NCBI GenBank assembly: GCA_013289685.1
Contig: JABCZL010000001.1
Coordinates: forward strand, 499,838 to 563,837
DNA from: Acidobacteriota bacterium
GTDB taxonomy: Bacteria; Acidobacteriota; Terriglobia; Terriglobales; Acidobacteriaceae
Reading direction: 5' to 3'
DNA: 64,000 bases
Under the pieces are notes generated by a model that saw only the letters and a list, made by a program, of their open reading frames with translations, made no database searches and was not told the DNA's origin. Below are positions 49,638 to 58,257 of this stretch, one piece after another. How positions within the stretch are numbered: position 1 is the first letter of the stretch; each line of letters starts with the position of its first letter. A program made the translations under genes and the position numbers.

Positions 49638-51893
49638 TTACGGAGCGGGAATCACGGCCTGGGTAATGTTGGAGTAGGCGCTTTCGCCACTGGCATCTAC
49701 GGCCGTGGTGGCGTAGCAGTAGGTCTTGCCGTCAGTGACTATGCTGTCGGTGAATTGCGTGACGGTCCCGGCGGTGGAACCGATGTTCGAGTAGGTACCG
49801 CAGGAGGACGTCCCGTAGAGCGCGCGATAGACGTTGTAGCTGGTGATTCCCGAGGTGGTGCTGCCCGTCCATGAGAGAAGGACGGTATGGACAGGTGCTG
49901 GCGTGCCGGTGCCGGAAAGCGCTCCGGCGGTTGGCGTGTTGGTGGCGGTGCTGGCGAATGAAGCCGTCGCCGATGAGGCTCCGGACGAAGTGGGCGTGAA
50001 CTTGACGGTGAATGTCACGGGCGTGGAGGTCGTAACCGTGACGGGGAACGTCAAGCCGCTGATCGAAAACTCGGACGGATTGGCGCCGCTCAAGCTGACT
50101 GAGGATACCGATACGCTCGCGCCGGTGGCACTCAGTGTTCCAGTTTGAGTTCCACTGAGACCCACGACCACACTTCCGACGTTGACGGCACTGACATTCA
50201 GGGTGCCTGGACTCGGCGAGACTGCGGATCCGGTGAGCCCGACGCTGAGCGCAGGATTCGTGGCGTCAGAGTCGATCATCACACTTCCGCTGGAATTGCC
50301 GGCAGACAGCGGCGCAAAGGTCACGCTGAACGAAGCGCTCTGCCCCGGAGTTAAGGTCAACGGAGTCGTCAATCCTGAGATGCTGAAGGCGGCAGGAGCA
50401 ACGGTTGCCTGCGAGATGTGGGCATCCGTGCCGCCGGTATTCTTGACGGTTTCGGTTTGGGTCTGACTCTGCCCGGTCTGGACGTTTGTAAATGTCATGC
50501 TTGCCGGCGTCGCGGTCAGGGTAGCGGGCGTCGCCGTGCCGGTTCCGGTAACGGTTGCGGCAGTTGGCGTGTTCGTGGCGGTGCTGGCGAAAGACGCCGT
50601 CGCCGTCGCCGCTCCGGACGAAGTGGGCGTGAACTTGACCGTAAACGTAACGGGCGTGGCCGTGGTAACGGTCACGGGGAACGTCAGGCCGCTCATCGAG
50701 AACTCGGAAGCATTGGCGCCGCTCAAACTCACTGAGGATACGGTCACGGTTGCGCCGGTGGCGCTCAGCGTCCCAGTTTTAGTTCCACTGGTACCCACGA
50801 GCACGTTTCCGACGTTGACGGAACTAACACTCAGGGTACCCGGAGTCGGCGCAACCGCGGACCCGGTAAGCCCGACGCTGAGGGCAGGGTCCGCAGCGTC
50901 AGAGTCGACGATCACATTGCCGCTGGAATTGCCGGCCGACTGCGGCGCAAAGGTCACGGTGAAAGAAGCGCTCTGTCCTGGCGCGAGGGTCAGAGGTGTA
51001 GTCAATCCTGAGATGCTGAAGGCGGCAGGGGAAACGGTTGCCAGCGAAATCTTCGCATTCATGCCACCCGTGTTCTTGACGGTTTCTGTTTGGGTCTGAC
51101 TCTGCCCCGTCTGCACATTCGTAAATGTCATGCTGGCCGGCGTCGCGGTCAGGGTAGCGGGCGCGACTCCGGTTCCAGAAAGGGCCACATCAAAGGTGGT
51201 GGTCGAATCGCTTTCGGTGAGCGACAGCGTGCTATTGGCGGCGCCGGCAGTGGTCGGCGCGAAAACGACGGCAAAGGTTGTGCTCTGATTCGGCACGAGG
51301 GTCAGGGGCAGGGTCAGTCCCGTAGCGCTGAAACCCGAGCCCGAAAATGTCGCCTTCGAGACCGTAAGATTTTGGCTGCCGGTGTTCTTCAAAGTCTCGG
51401 TCTGGCTCTGAGTCAGGCCTATCTGAACGCTACCGAAACTCATGCTGGTCGGGCTCCCGGTGAGGGTTCCACCTGCGACCGCGGTTGCGGCAAGGCCGAT
51501 ATTCAATGGAGTGCTTGAGGTACTGTAGGTGAGCGCCAGATTCCCGACGGCGCTGCCGCCGGATGTTGGCTTGAAAACCACGTTGAAGCTGGCGCTCTGT
51601 CCCGCGGCCAAGGTCAAGGGCAGAGTGAGTCCAGTGGTGCTATATCCGGTTCCGGTAACCGCCGCCTGCGTAATGGTAAGACTGCTTCCTCCGGTGTTGG
51701 TCAGGGTATCGGACTGAGATTGGCTGGTGCCAATCTGCACATTGCCGAACGCAACGTTTGCGGGTGCGGCAGTCAGGGCGCCCGGCGGTTGAGTCTGCGT
51801 GTTGGATTTGGTGCTGAATCCCTGGCAGGCCACCATTGTGGCCATGGCGAGCAGGACGATTAGCGCTTTCAGGCGTTGGGGGAAGTGGCCCAT
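49638..51893 (-). CDS. Lipoprotein with repeated ASH (choice-of-anchor D) domains and terminal Fn3-like domain
   Basis: 751 residues from ATG 51893, which gives a lipoprotein signal peptide with lipobox TMVAC (Cys23); the frame is open further upstream. The body is a chain of about six ASH/HYDIN-type beta-sandwiches with the pattern ...FGNVQIGTSQSQ..TLTNTG...L...SF.V.F.P...G. The last 100 residues are fibronectin-III-like (VLLSWTGSTTSGITSYNVYRALYG). A 633-bp unit (211 residues, two domains) is duplicated in tandem at about 49899-50531 and 50532-51164. A surface structural or adhesive role is likely. Confidence 0.82.
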   Translation of the reverse strand: MGHFPQRLKALIVLLAMATMVACQGFSTKSNTQTQPPGALTAAPANVAFGNVQIGTSQSQSDTLTNTGGSSLTITQAAVTGTGYSTTGLTLPLTLAAGQSASFNVVFKPTSGGSAVGNLALTYSTSSTPLNIGLAATAVAGGTLTGSPTSMSFGSVQIGLTQSQTETLKNTGSQNLTVSKATFSGSGFSATGLTLPLTLVPNQSTTFAVVFAPTTAGAANSTLSLTESDSTTTFDVALSGTGVAPATLTATPASMTFTNVQTGQSQTQTETVKNTGGMNAKISLATVSPAAFSISGLTTPLTLAPGQSASFTVTFAPQSAGNSSGNVIVDSDAADPALSVGLTGSAVAPTPGTLSVSSVNVGNVLVGTSGTKTGTLSATGATVTVSSVSLSGANASEFSMSGLTFPVTVTTATPVTFTVKFTPTSSGAATATASFASTATNTPTAATVTGTGTATPATLTATPASMTFTNVQTGQSQTQTETVKNTGGTDAHISQATVAPAAFSISGLTTPLTLTPGQSASFSVTFAPLSAGNSSGSVMIDSDATNPALSVGLTGSAVSPSPGTLNVSAVNVGSVVVGLSGTQTGTLSATGASVSVSSVSLSGANPSEFSISGLTFPVTVTTSTPVTFTVKFTPTSSGASSATASFASTATNTPTAGALSGTGTPAPVHTVLLSWTGSTTSGITSYNVYRALYGTSSCGTYSNIGSTAGTVTQFTDSIVTDGKTYCYATTAVDASGESAYSNITQAVIPAP

Positions 51894-52246
51894 AAAGTTT
51901 TGTGCTGCAAACGATACCAAACTCGACGAGATAAGTGTGCGGGTTAGGGAGGGATTGCGTAAGGTTCCGAAAGGGCATGAGCCTGGCGGGTGAAAGGCCC
52001 ATCCCATGGCGGCTTTTCACCCCATACCAACCCTCACTACCGTGTTCCGATCCGATCATTATTTGTTATTTATTTCTTTCGTTGCAGCTTCGAGACTGGT
52101 TCGAACGGGTCACTGAGGCCGGCAGGATTTCTTACGTGTTTTCCTCTCCGTGCTTCCTCATGAATTTCCAATTGGGAGGATTGGCCGATCGGCCGAGGGG
52201 TTGTTGACCTTCGGGAATCTACCGGGCCCGTGTCCAATCTTTCAAA

Positions 52247-53539
52247 ATGGATGGCATGCGACTCCCCCAGTCCTTTACTCGGTATCTCTCCGTCTTCTCG
52301 TCAACCGTCCACTTACAAATCATCGGCGTGATGCTCGTGCTGCTCGGCTTAGCACCGGCCAGCGCCTTCGCCGCTAACCAACAACTGGTGAGCTCACCCT
52401 CGAGCGTTAAGTTCGGACATGTCGATATCGGTCAAACCGAGACCTTGATGGTCACAGTCACGAACGGCGGGCTGACCAGCGTGACAGTATCGCAAATCAC
52501 CGAGGGTAACTCCGTCTTTGCGGTATCCGGAGTCAGCTTGCCGCTGGTCTTGTCAGCAGGTCAGAGTGCCGAGGTGAGCATCAGTTTTGCTCCCACGACA
52601 ACGGGATGGACCGGCGGACCGATCACCTTCTTCAGTAACGCATCCAACTCGAAACTGATGGTAGAGGTAAGTGGCGCAGGCACGACCAGCGAGGCTCTGA
52701 CCGCCAGTCCGTCGAGTCTTTCGTTCAATCAAGTCGCGGTGGGAGGTAGCGTCAGCCTGCCCCTGATTCTGACGAATACGAAACGCTGGAATATGGACAT
52801 CTCGGCGATACAGGCCCAAGGCAATGGGTTCTCGTTGAGTGGAACCTTTCCTTTAAGCTTGGGAGGCGGGCAGAGCATCGCGTTGACGGTGACCTATAGC
52901 CCACAATCGGCCGGGATCGCCGGAGGCAGTGTGTTTGTTGCCGGCCCAAATCTGAGCATCCCGCTCAGCGGTACCGGGATCACAAGCGCGGTGGGCACAC
53001 TGTCGGTCTCGCCCGCTCCGTTGAACTACGGCAACGTCACGGTTGGTACAACGGACACTCTACCCCTCACGATGAGCGCCGCGGGGGGCAGTGTGACTGT
53101 TTCTTCGGCGGCGAGCAGCAGCTCTCAATTTGTCCTGCAAGGGGCTTCGCTCCCGTTCACAATCCCGTCGGGGCAGGCCATGTCTTTCAATGTAGCGTTC
53201 ACCCCGGGGAGCAGCGGGACCGTGTCTGGAGCTCTCTCGTTTGCCAGCAACGCCTCCAACTCGCTCGTGAGTGAGTCGCTGACCGGAGTGGGCATGCAGC
53301 CGGTGTACACCGTGAATCTTTCGTGGAATTCGAGTTCGAACGTGGTTGGCTATAACGTCTATCGCGGGACAAGCGCGAACGGCTCCTATTCCAGGATCAA
53401 TTCCACGGTGGACGCGAACACCGCATTCACAGACAGCGCGGTGGCCGCGGGCAGCACATACTACTACGCGGCTACATCAGTAAACGCCAGCGGGCAGGAG
53501 AGTTCCCTGTCGACGCCGGTGCAGGTCGCAGTCCCGTAG
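52247..53539 (+). CDS. Exported ASH-domain protein with terminal Fn3-like domain
   Basis: 430 residues with a signal peptide (IIGVMLVLLGLAPASAFA) about 25 residues after ATG 52247; ATG 52256 is an alternative. Three ASH-type sandwiches (VKFGHVDIGQTETLMVTVTN, LSFNQVAVGGSVSLPLILTN, LNYGNVTVGTTDTLPLTMSA) precede a C-terminal Fn3-like domain (VNLSWNSSSNVVGYNVYRGTSANGSYSRI). It is divergent from, and clearly paralogous to, the lipoprotein at 49638-51893, without the large internal duplication. Confidence 0.8.
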   Translation: MDGMRLPQSFTRYLSVFSSTVHLQIIGVMLVLLGLAPASAFAANQQLVSSPSSVKFGHVDIGQTETLMVTVTNGGLTSVTVSQITEGNSVFAVSGVSLPLVLSAGQSAEVSISFAPTTTGWTGGPITFFSNASNSKLMVEVSGAGTTSEALTASPSSLSFNQVAVGGSVSLPLILTNTKRWNMDISAIQAQGNGFSLSGTFPLSLGGGQSIALTVTYSPQSAGIAGGSVFVAGPNLSIPLSGTGITSAVGTLSVSPAPLNYGNVTVGTTDTLPLTMSAAGGSVTVSSAASSSSQFVLQGASLPFTIPSGQAMSFNVAFTPGSSGTVSGALSFASNASNSLVSESLTGVGMQPVYTVNLSWNSSSNVVGYNVYRGTSANGSYSRINSTVDANTAFTDSAVAAGSTYYYAATSVNASGQESSLSTPVQVAVP

Positions 53540-53978
53540 CGGATTGATGAAGAGGGCGGATGTCTGGTGTTTAGGCGACTACAATGCCCTTGGCTTAGGG
53601 CGCGGGAGCCACGCCTTTCATCCGCCTGCAGCATTTGACTTGAAGACGGTGGTTGTCTGTTCTGCTTGAGCGACACTCTCTTACGCCCGCTGGGGCGATT
53701 CTCTTCATAAGCTCAACTTAAAGTTCAACTTTAAGTGACGCGTTGAACTTATCCCGGCGCGCCGGCAAAGCATTCTGATCGAACAGCTTGCGGGGCATCG
53801 GTTCGCCCCGATTGGCATGAGTTCCACCCGCCTTGCCCTTCCGAGTGACTTCCGTAATTTCACAGCCCCCACAAAGTAATCATTCTAAACACCTTAGTAG
53901 CACCTACGGGCCATTCTCGCTGGTATCCTGATGCGGTAGTACTAGTACAGGTGGCCACGTTGAGGCCACACTTAAGTC
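53540..53978. other. 439-bp gap with two palindromes, no gene
   Basis: Contains the inverted repeat ACTTAAAGTT-C-AACTTTAAGT (53716-53736) with further TCAACTT/GTTGAACTT half-sites nearby (53713-53751), the perfect palindrome GTACTAGTAC (53939-53948) and the inverted repeat GTGGCC/GGCCAC (53951-53969), the last ending 10 bp before the ATG at 53979. These look like operator sites, but no regulator can be named. Confidence 0.5.
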
Positions 53979-54476
53979 ATGTCAATGCGCTGGCTCAATT
54001 CGATTCTCAAGCCGCAAACAGCCCTTCTCTACCTATACGCAGTTCTCGGATTGTGCCGACCGGGGATGGCGCAACAAGTGTCATTCGCGCTTCTTCCACC
54101 CCATGCGACGGCGATTGAGCCTGCACCGATGACGCCGGTGCAAACCACGACTCTGCCGGAGGCACCTGGCGACCATCGATTTTGGGATCGTGGGAACAGC
54201 TTACTGTTCGCAACGTCTGCCGCCTTTAGTGCCGCCGATTTTGTGGTGACGCGGGACAACCTGCGCGCCGGTGGACAGGAACTGAACCCCGTCGTGAGTG
54301 TGTTCGGCCACAGTTCCGCGGGGCTGGCGCTCAATTTTGCGGGCGAGACTGCTGGGGTGGTCGCGGTCAGCTACTTCTTACATAAGACGGGGCATCACAA
54401 AATGGAACGAGCCGTTTCCCTGGTAAACATCGGAGCCTCGGCGGCGGCTGTGTCGTTTGGAATGGCACACCGATAG
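53979..54476 (+). CDS. Hypothetical exported/membrane protein
   Basis: 165 residues with a signal-like N-terminus (TALLYLYAVLGLCRPGMAQQ) and a Pro/Thr-rich stretch (38-58), then a hydrophobic helix pair (about 70-90 and 108-130). The conserved-looking part is NSLLFATSAAFSAADFVVTRDNLRAGGQELNPVVSVFGHSSAG. I recognise the type from acidobacterial genomes but know no function. It has no PEP-CTERM-like tail. It ends 5 bp from the convergent exosortase gene. Confidence 0.6.
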   Translation: MSMRWLNSILKPQTALLYLYAVLGLCRPGMAQQVSFALLPPHATAIEPAPMTPVQTTTLPEAPGDHRFWDRGNSLLFATSAAFSAADFVVTRDNLRAGGQELNPVVSVFGHSSAGLALNFAGETAGVVAVSYFLHKTGHHKMERAVSLVNIGASAAAVSFGMAHR

Positions 54477-54481
54477 GCGCG

Positions 54482-55405
54482 CTATCGTTCCGGGATCGGT
54501 CTTCCTACCGATCCGGTCGCGGGGACTTGTGGTTGCTTGTTTTCACCTCGGCGCAGAATCCACAGGAGCAAAAATATCGCCAACAGCGCGATAAGGAAGT
54601 AGATGACTCCACCTTGCCGGTGGAGTTTGCCGGTCAGGAAACTGGGATCGACTTTCGTTGTCAGCGCGCCGAGCACAAATATCCGGAGTCCATTCTTGGC
54701 CACCGACAGTGGGAGTGCCACGGCAAACACCAGCATTTTTCGCCAGGAAGATCGCAATAGCAACTGCGCGAGAACCATAGTTGTGACCAGCAGCATCAGA
54801 CTCGAACGGATACTGCTGCATTCGGGAGCGACCTCAAGGGTCAATCCTGGAAGGTGCAACAACATGCCGCTTTGCTCCACCGAAATACCGGCTGCCGCGA
54901 AGAGCAAGTGAGCCGATGCAGTGGAACCTTGCTGCAGCAGGGTCACGATCGGGTTGAGGGCGAACTGGGGAAGCGGCACTATCCACAGCAGGAAACAAAG
55001 AGGAAAGAGAGCGCGGCTGGCAGCGCGAGTGCCAAAGCACAAAATAAAGGCTCCGGCCCACCACGCCAGGAGTGCCAGGATGTTCAGTGAAAGCTGCACA
55101 TCGGGGGAGGAAAGTCCGCTCCATCGGACCGAAATCTTCGTTCCAACCGCGATCAGCAGCAACGCAGAACCGAACGCAGCACCCAGGCGAGACGGGTCCG
55201 CGGGTGATTTCCACTCGATGAAGGTCAGGGCCACGCTGATGGGCAGAATGAGCAGGATGTGAGTGTATTGTTCGTCGCTCAAGGCCAGAGTGAATAAAGA
55301 CGCGAGTGGACCCCACCACAGGACGACCGATAGAGCGCCCAGCGCAGAAAAGGTGAGCAGTGGCGACAACTTTGAAATCGATGCCAGGTTCGGGTTGGTG
55401 GTCAA
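54482..55405 (-). CDS. Exosortase (EpsH/Xrt family) transpeptidase
   Basis: 307 residues with about eight membrane helices. The exosortase active-site residues are present: C196 in APECSSIRSS, R241 in KNGLRIFVLG and H262 in LHRQGG. Exosortases cut C-terminal PEP-CTERM signals of exported proteins and join them to an acceptor during exopolysaccharide-linked surface sorting. It starts at a TTG (55405). No protein in the window ends with a PEP-CTERM-type motif, and no polysaccharide genes are adjacent, so its substrates are elsewhere. Divergent from the aldehyde dehydrogenase. Confidence 0.9.
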   Translation of the reverse strand: MTTNPNLASISKLSPLLTFSALGALSVVLWWGPLASLFTLALSDEQYTHILLILPISVALTFIEWKSPADPSRLGAAFGSALLLIAVGTKISVRWSGLSSPDVQLSLNILALLAWWAGAFILCFGTRAASRALFPLCFLLWIVPLPQFALNPIVTLLQQGSTASAHLLFAAAGISVEQSGMLLHLPGLTLEVAPECSSIRSSLMLLVTTMVLAQLLLRSSWRKMLVFAVALPLSVAKNGLRIFVLGALTTKVDPSFLTGKLHRQGGVIYFLIALLAIFLLLWILRRGENKQPQVPATGSVGRPIPER

Positions 55406-55571
55406 GATATGATCTCTCGCTGGTTCTGGCCGTCAGGGCGCTCCGTACACCGTAACACTACTCTACCTCCGCGATCAGTCGAGATCCGTGCCTTGGGAAG
55501 TTCCTGGCAAGTCGCGGTAACATGAAACAAAGAGCGCCGTCTTACCTTAAAGCGCCTATTGGAGAGTACAC

Positions 55572-57008
55572 ATGCGGGATTGCCGCCAGTTCTATATCGA
55601 AGGGAAATGGGTCAATCCGACCGAAGCCCGCGATTGGGAAGTCATCAACCCAAGCAATGAGGAGCCGATCGCAACCATCTCGCTGGGGAGCGCGGCCGAT
55701 GTCGACAAGGCCGTGGCCGCAGCGAAAAAGGCATTTGAGTCTTACTCACAGACCACAGTCGCCGAACGGGTGGCGCTGCTGCTGCGGGTGATTGAGGTCT
55801 ATAAGGCGAAGTCTGAGGAGATGGCGGAGACCATCTCGCTGGAAATGGGATGTCCGCTCTCGCTGTCGCGCGCGGCGCAAGTTGCGGCCGGGCTGGGACA
55901 TCTTCTGGAGATCGTGAAAGTGCTGGAGCACTTCGAGTTCGAGACTCTCCAGGGCTCGACACTGATGCGGAAAGAGCCCATCGGCGTGTGCGGCTTGATC
56001 ACCCCGTGGAACTGGCCGATGAATCAGATTGCCGCTAAAGTCGCGCCTGCCCTTGCGGCGGGATGCACGGTGGTGCTGAAACCGAGTGAGATGGCGCCGT
56101 TGTCCGCGTATCTGTTTGCGCAGATTCTGGATCAGGCGGGGGTTCCGGCGGGGGTTTTCAACCTGGTGAACGGCGACGGTCCCACCGTAGGAGCCGCGAT
56201 TTCGGCGCATCGTGATGTGGCGATGGTTACATTCACCGGGTCGACGCGGGCGGGTGTCTCTGTGGCTTTGGCGGCGGCGCCGACGGTAAAACGGGTCACG
56301 CAGGAACTCGGCGGGAAATCCGCCCACGTTATTCTGGATGACGCCGATCTCGACACTGCCGTCAAAGAGGGCGTGCAAGCATGCTTTCGCAATACCGGGC
56401 AGTCGTGCAACGCACCCACACGGATGCTGGTTCCTCGCACCAAGATGGCGCAAGCGATTGTGGCGGCGCAAAAAATTGCCGAGGCCACAAAGGTCGGCGA
56501 TCCTCTTACGGAAGGAAATCACATTGGTCCGCTCGCCAGCCGTGCGCAATTCGACAAGGTGCAGCGCCTGATTCATGTGGGCATCGCCGAAGGCGCGCAG
56601 TTGGTTGCGGGCGGTCCGGAGCGTCCCGAGGGGATGAGCAAAGGTTACTTCGTGAAGCCCACCATATTCGCGGAGGTTCGAAACGACATGACGATCGCGC
56701 GCGAGGAAATCTTCGGGCCGGTTCTGTGCATGATTCCATACGAGGACGAAGCGCACGCGGTGCGCATTGCGAATGACACGCCCTACGGTCTGTCCGGCTT
56801 TGTGACCGCGGGAGACATTGAACGCGCCCGCCGGGTGGCGAAACAGATTCGTTCGGGCAATGTGCACATCAACAATGCGAGAGTAGATTTCGGAGGGTGT
56901 TTTGGAGGTTACAAACAGTCTGGCAACGGGCGGGAATGGGGCGAGGCGGGGCTGGCCGAATTTCTCGAGCTGAAAGCTATTTTTGGTTATACGCCGCGAG
57001 TGAAGTGA
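55572..57008 (+). CDS. NAD(P)-dependent aldehyde dehydrogenase
   Basis: 478 residues, full length for the family. Catalytic residues: C279 in NTGQSCNAPTR, general base E245 in TQELGGKS, N146 in PWNWP and cofactor-binding K170 in VLKPSE. FTGSTRAG is the nicotinamide-loop signature and EEIFGPVL is near the C-terminus. It oxidises an aldehyde to the acid; the substrate is not predictable. The carrier-thioesterase pair follows after 120 bp in the same direction and may be co-transcribed. Confidence 0.93.
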   Translation: MRDCRQFYIEGKWVNPTEARDWEVINPSNEEPIATISLGSAADVDKAVAAAKKAFESYSQTTVAERVALLLRVIEVYKAKSEEMAETISLEMGCPLSLSRAAQVAAGLGHLLEIVKVLEHFEFETLQGSTLMRKEPIGVCGLITPWNWPMNQIAAKVAPALAAGCTVVLKPSEMAPLSAYLFAQILDQAGVPAGVFNLVNGDGPTVGAAISAHRDVAMVTFTGSTRAGVSVALAAAPTVKRVTQELGGKSAHVILDDADLDTAVKEGVQACFRNTGQSCNAPTRMLVPRTKMAQAIVAAQKIAEATKVGDPLTEGNHIGPLASRAQFDKVQRLIHVGIAEGAQLVAGGPERPEGMSKGYFVKPTIFAEVRNDMTIAREEIFGPVLCMIPYEDEAHAVRIANDTPYGLSGFVTAGDIERARRVAKQIRSGNVHINNARVDFGGCFGGYKQSGNGREWGEAGLAEFLELKAIFGYTPRVK

Positions 57009-57128
57009 GGCTGCATATGACCCGCGCGTGTAATTGACGGCATAAATTCGATGGCGTAGCGTAACGATCAGGAACATCGAGACTCGAGAATTGTACTGGG
57101 CGTTAGCGCATTTATAACGGACGAAACC

Positions 57129-58193
57129 TTGCCTAATCTCGAATCCTACACGCCGTGCGCGACGACCATCGGGGCTCTGACTGAGATTTGGCAGCGCGTG
57201 CTGCAGCGGACAAACATCCGTCCCGAAGATGCGTTTCCCGAACTCGGCGGCAGTGATCCTCTGGCTGACAAGATTTTTGCCGAGATCGCTCAAGTGTTCA
57301 ACCGGGAACTGCCGACCGCCACAATCTGCCACGCGCCGACCATCGCAGCCCTGGCAGTGGTATTGGAGCAGCCTGCGCTTCCCCGCTTTCCGCCTCTGGT
57401 GAAACTGAAGGCTGGCACTGAAAACACGCCGGTTTTCATTGCCCATGGCCTGGATGGCCGCGCGAAATTCCTGAAACTCGCCAAACACATTCGCACTGAG
57501 CACTCGATTTATGGATTCCAGGCCAGAGGCGTGGACGGACTAGAGGAACCGTTTGAAAGCATTGAGGAGATGGCTGCGTACTATCTCGAGGCGATGCTCG
57601 CGTTCCAACCGGTTGGCCCATACATACTGATTGGTTACTCGTTCGGGGGCCTGATCACTCTGGAAATGGCACAGCGCCTGGTGGAGAGCGGGAAAGATGT
57701 GGCGCTGCTGGTATTGATCGACGCGTATCCGCATCCACGCTATCTGCTACCGGGGTCGCGTCTGCGCCTTATGGTCCGGCGGGCGAAACGGCATATTTCC
57801 GAAATGAGGCACCGGTCCGCCCGTGATGCAGCTTCTTACTTCATTCGAGGGCTTAGGCATCGACTGCAAATGGCCGGGGTTCGCAAGCCCGAGAGCCTTC
57901 TTCCAGATGTGCCTCGTCTTTCGTACGCTGGGACGGCTTTCCGCATTCGTGAAAGTGCCTACGTGGCCTACGGACGCTATCGTCCACGGTTCTATCGGGG
58001 CAAGATTAGCTTCGTGAAAGCCTCGTCCGCCTCATATTTTCCGGATGATCCGATCGCAATTTGGAGCAAACAGGCGGATGAATTCGAAATTAAGACCGTG
58101 CCGGGAGACCATCTCGAAATGGTGAACGGTGGATTCGAACACCTCGCCGCCGTATTAACAAGTTATCTTCGAGGAGCACCCAACCAAGAATGA
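57129..58193 (+). CDS. Stand-alone carrier-like plus type I thioesterase protein, copy 1
   Basis: 354 residues, TTG start at 57129. Residues 12-82 resemble a peptidyl/acyl carrier (IWQRVLQRTNIRPEDAFPELGG...APTIAALAVVLEQP), but the phosphopantetheine serine is missing: LGGSDPLA has Ser one position early and Asp (43) where the serine should be. Residues 95-350 are an alpha/beta-hydrolase thioesterase with S171 (GYSFGG), D198 (LIDAYP) and H328 (PGDHLEM). In NRPS/PKS systems such a pair ends a multimodular enzyme; here it stands alone next to a paralogue. The reaction is unknown. Confidence 0.8.
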   Translation: MPNLESYTPCATTIGALTEIWQRVLQRTNIRPEDAFPELGGSDPLADKIFAEIAQVFNRELPTATICHAPTIAALAVVLEQPALPRFPPLVKLKAGTENTPVFIAHGLDGRAKFLKLAKHIRTEHSIYGFQARGVDGLEEPFESIEEMAAYYLEAMLAFQPVGPYILIGYSFGGLITLEMAQRLVESGKDVALLVLIDAYPHPRYLLPGSRLRLMVRRAKRHISEMRHRSARDAASYFIRGLRHRLQMAGVRKPESLLPDVPRLSYAGTAFRIRESAYVAYGRYRPRFYRGKISFVKASSASYFPDDPIAIWSKQADEFEIKTVPGDHLEMVNGGFEHLAAVLTSYLRGAPNQE

Positions 58194-58257
58194 GGTCGCC
58201 TGCCATCCCGCAAGATCCAGTCGCTCGGTACACGATGCCTTTAATTCGAGCCCATGC

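Noticed and set aside
55746..57503. 585-codon minus-strand frame antisense to the aldehyde dehydrogenase
   Set aside because: Arg/His-rich shadow of a clear gene, and it also runs into the next gene; no recognisable domain.
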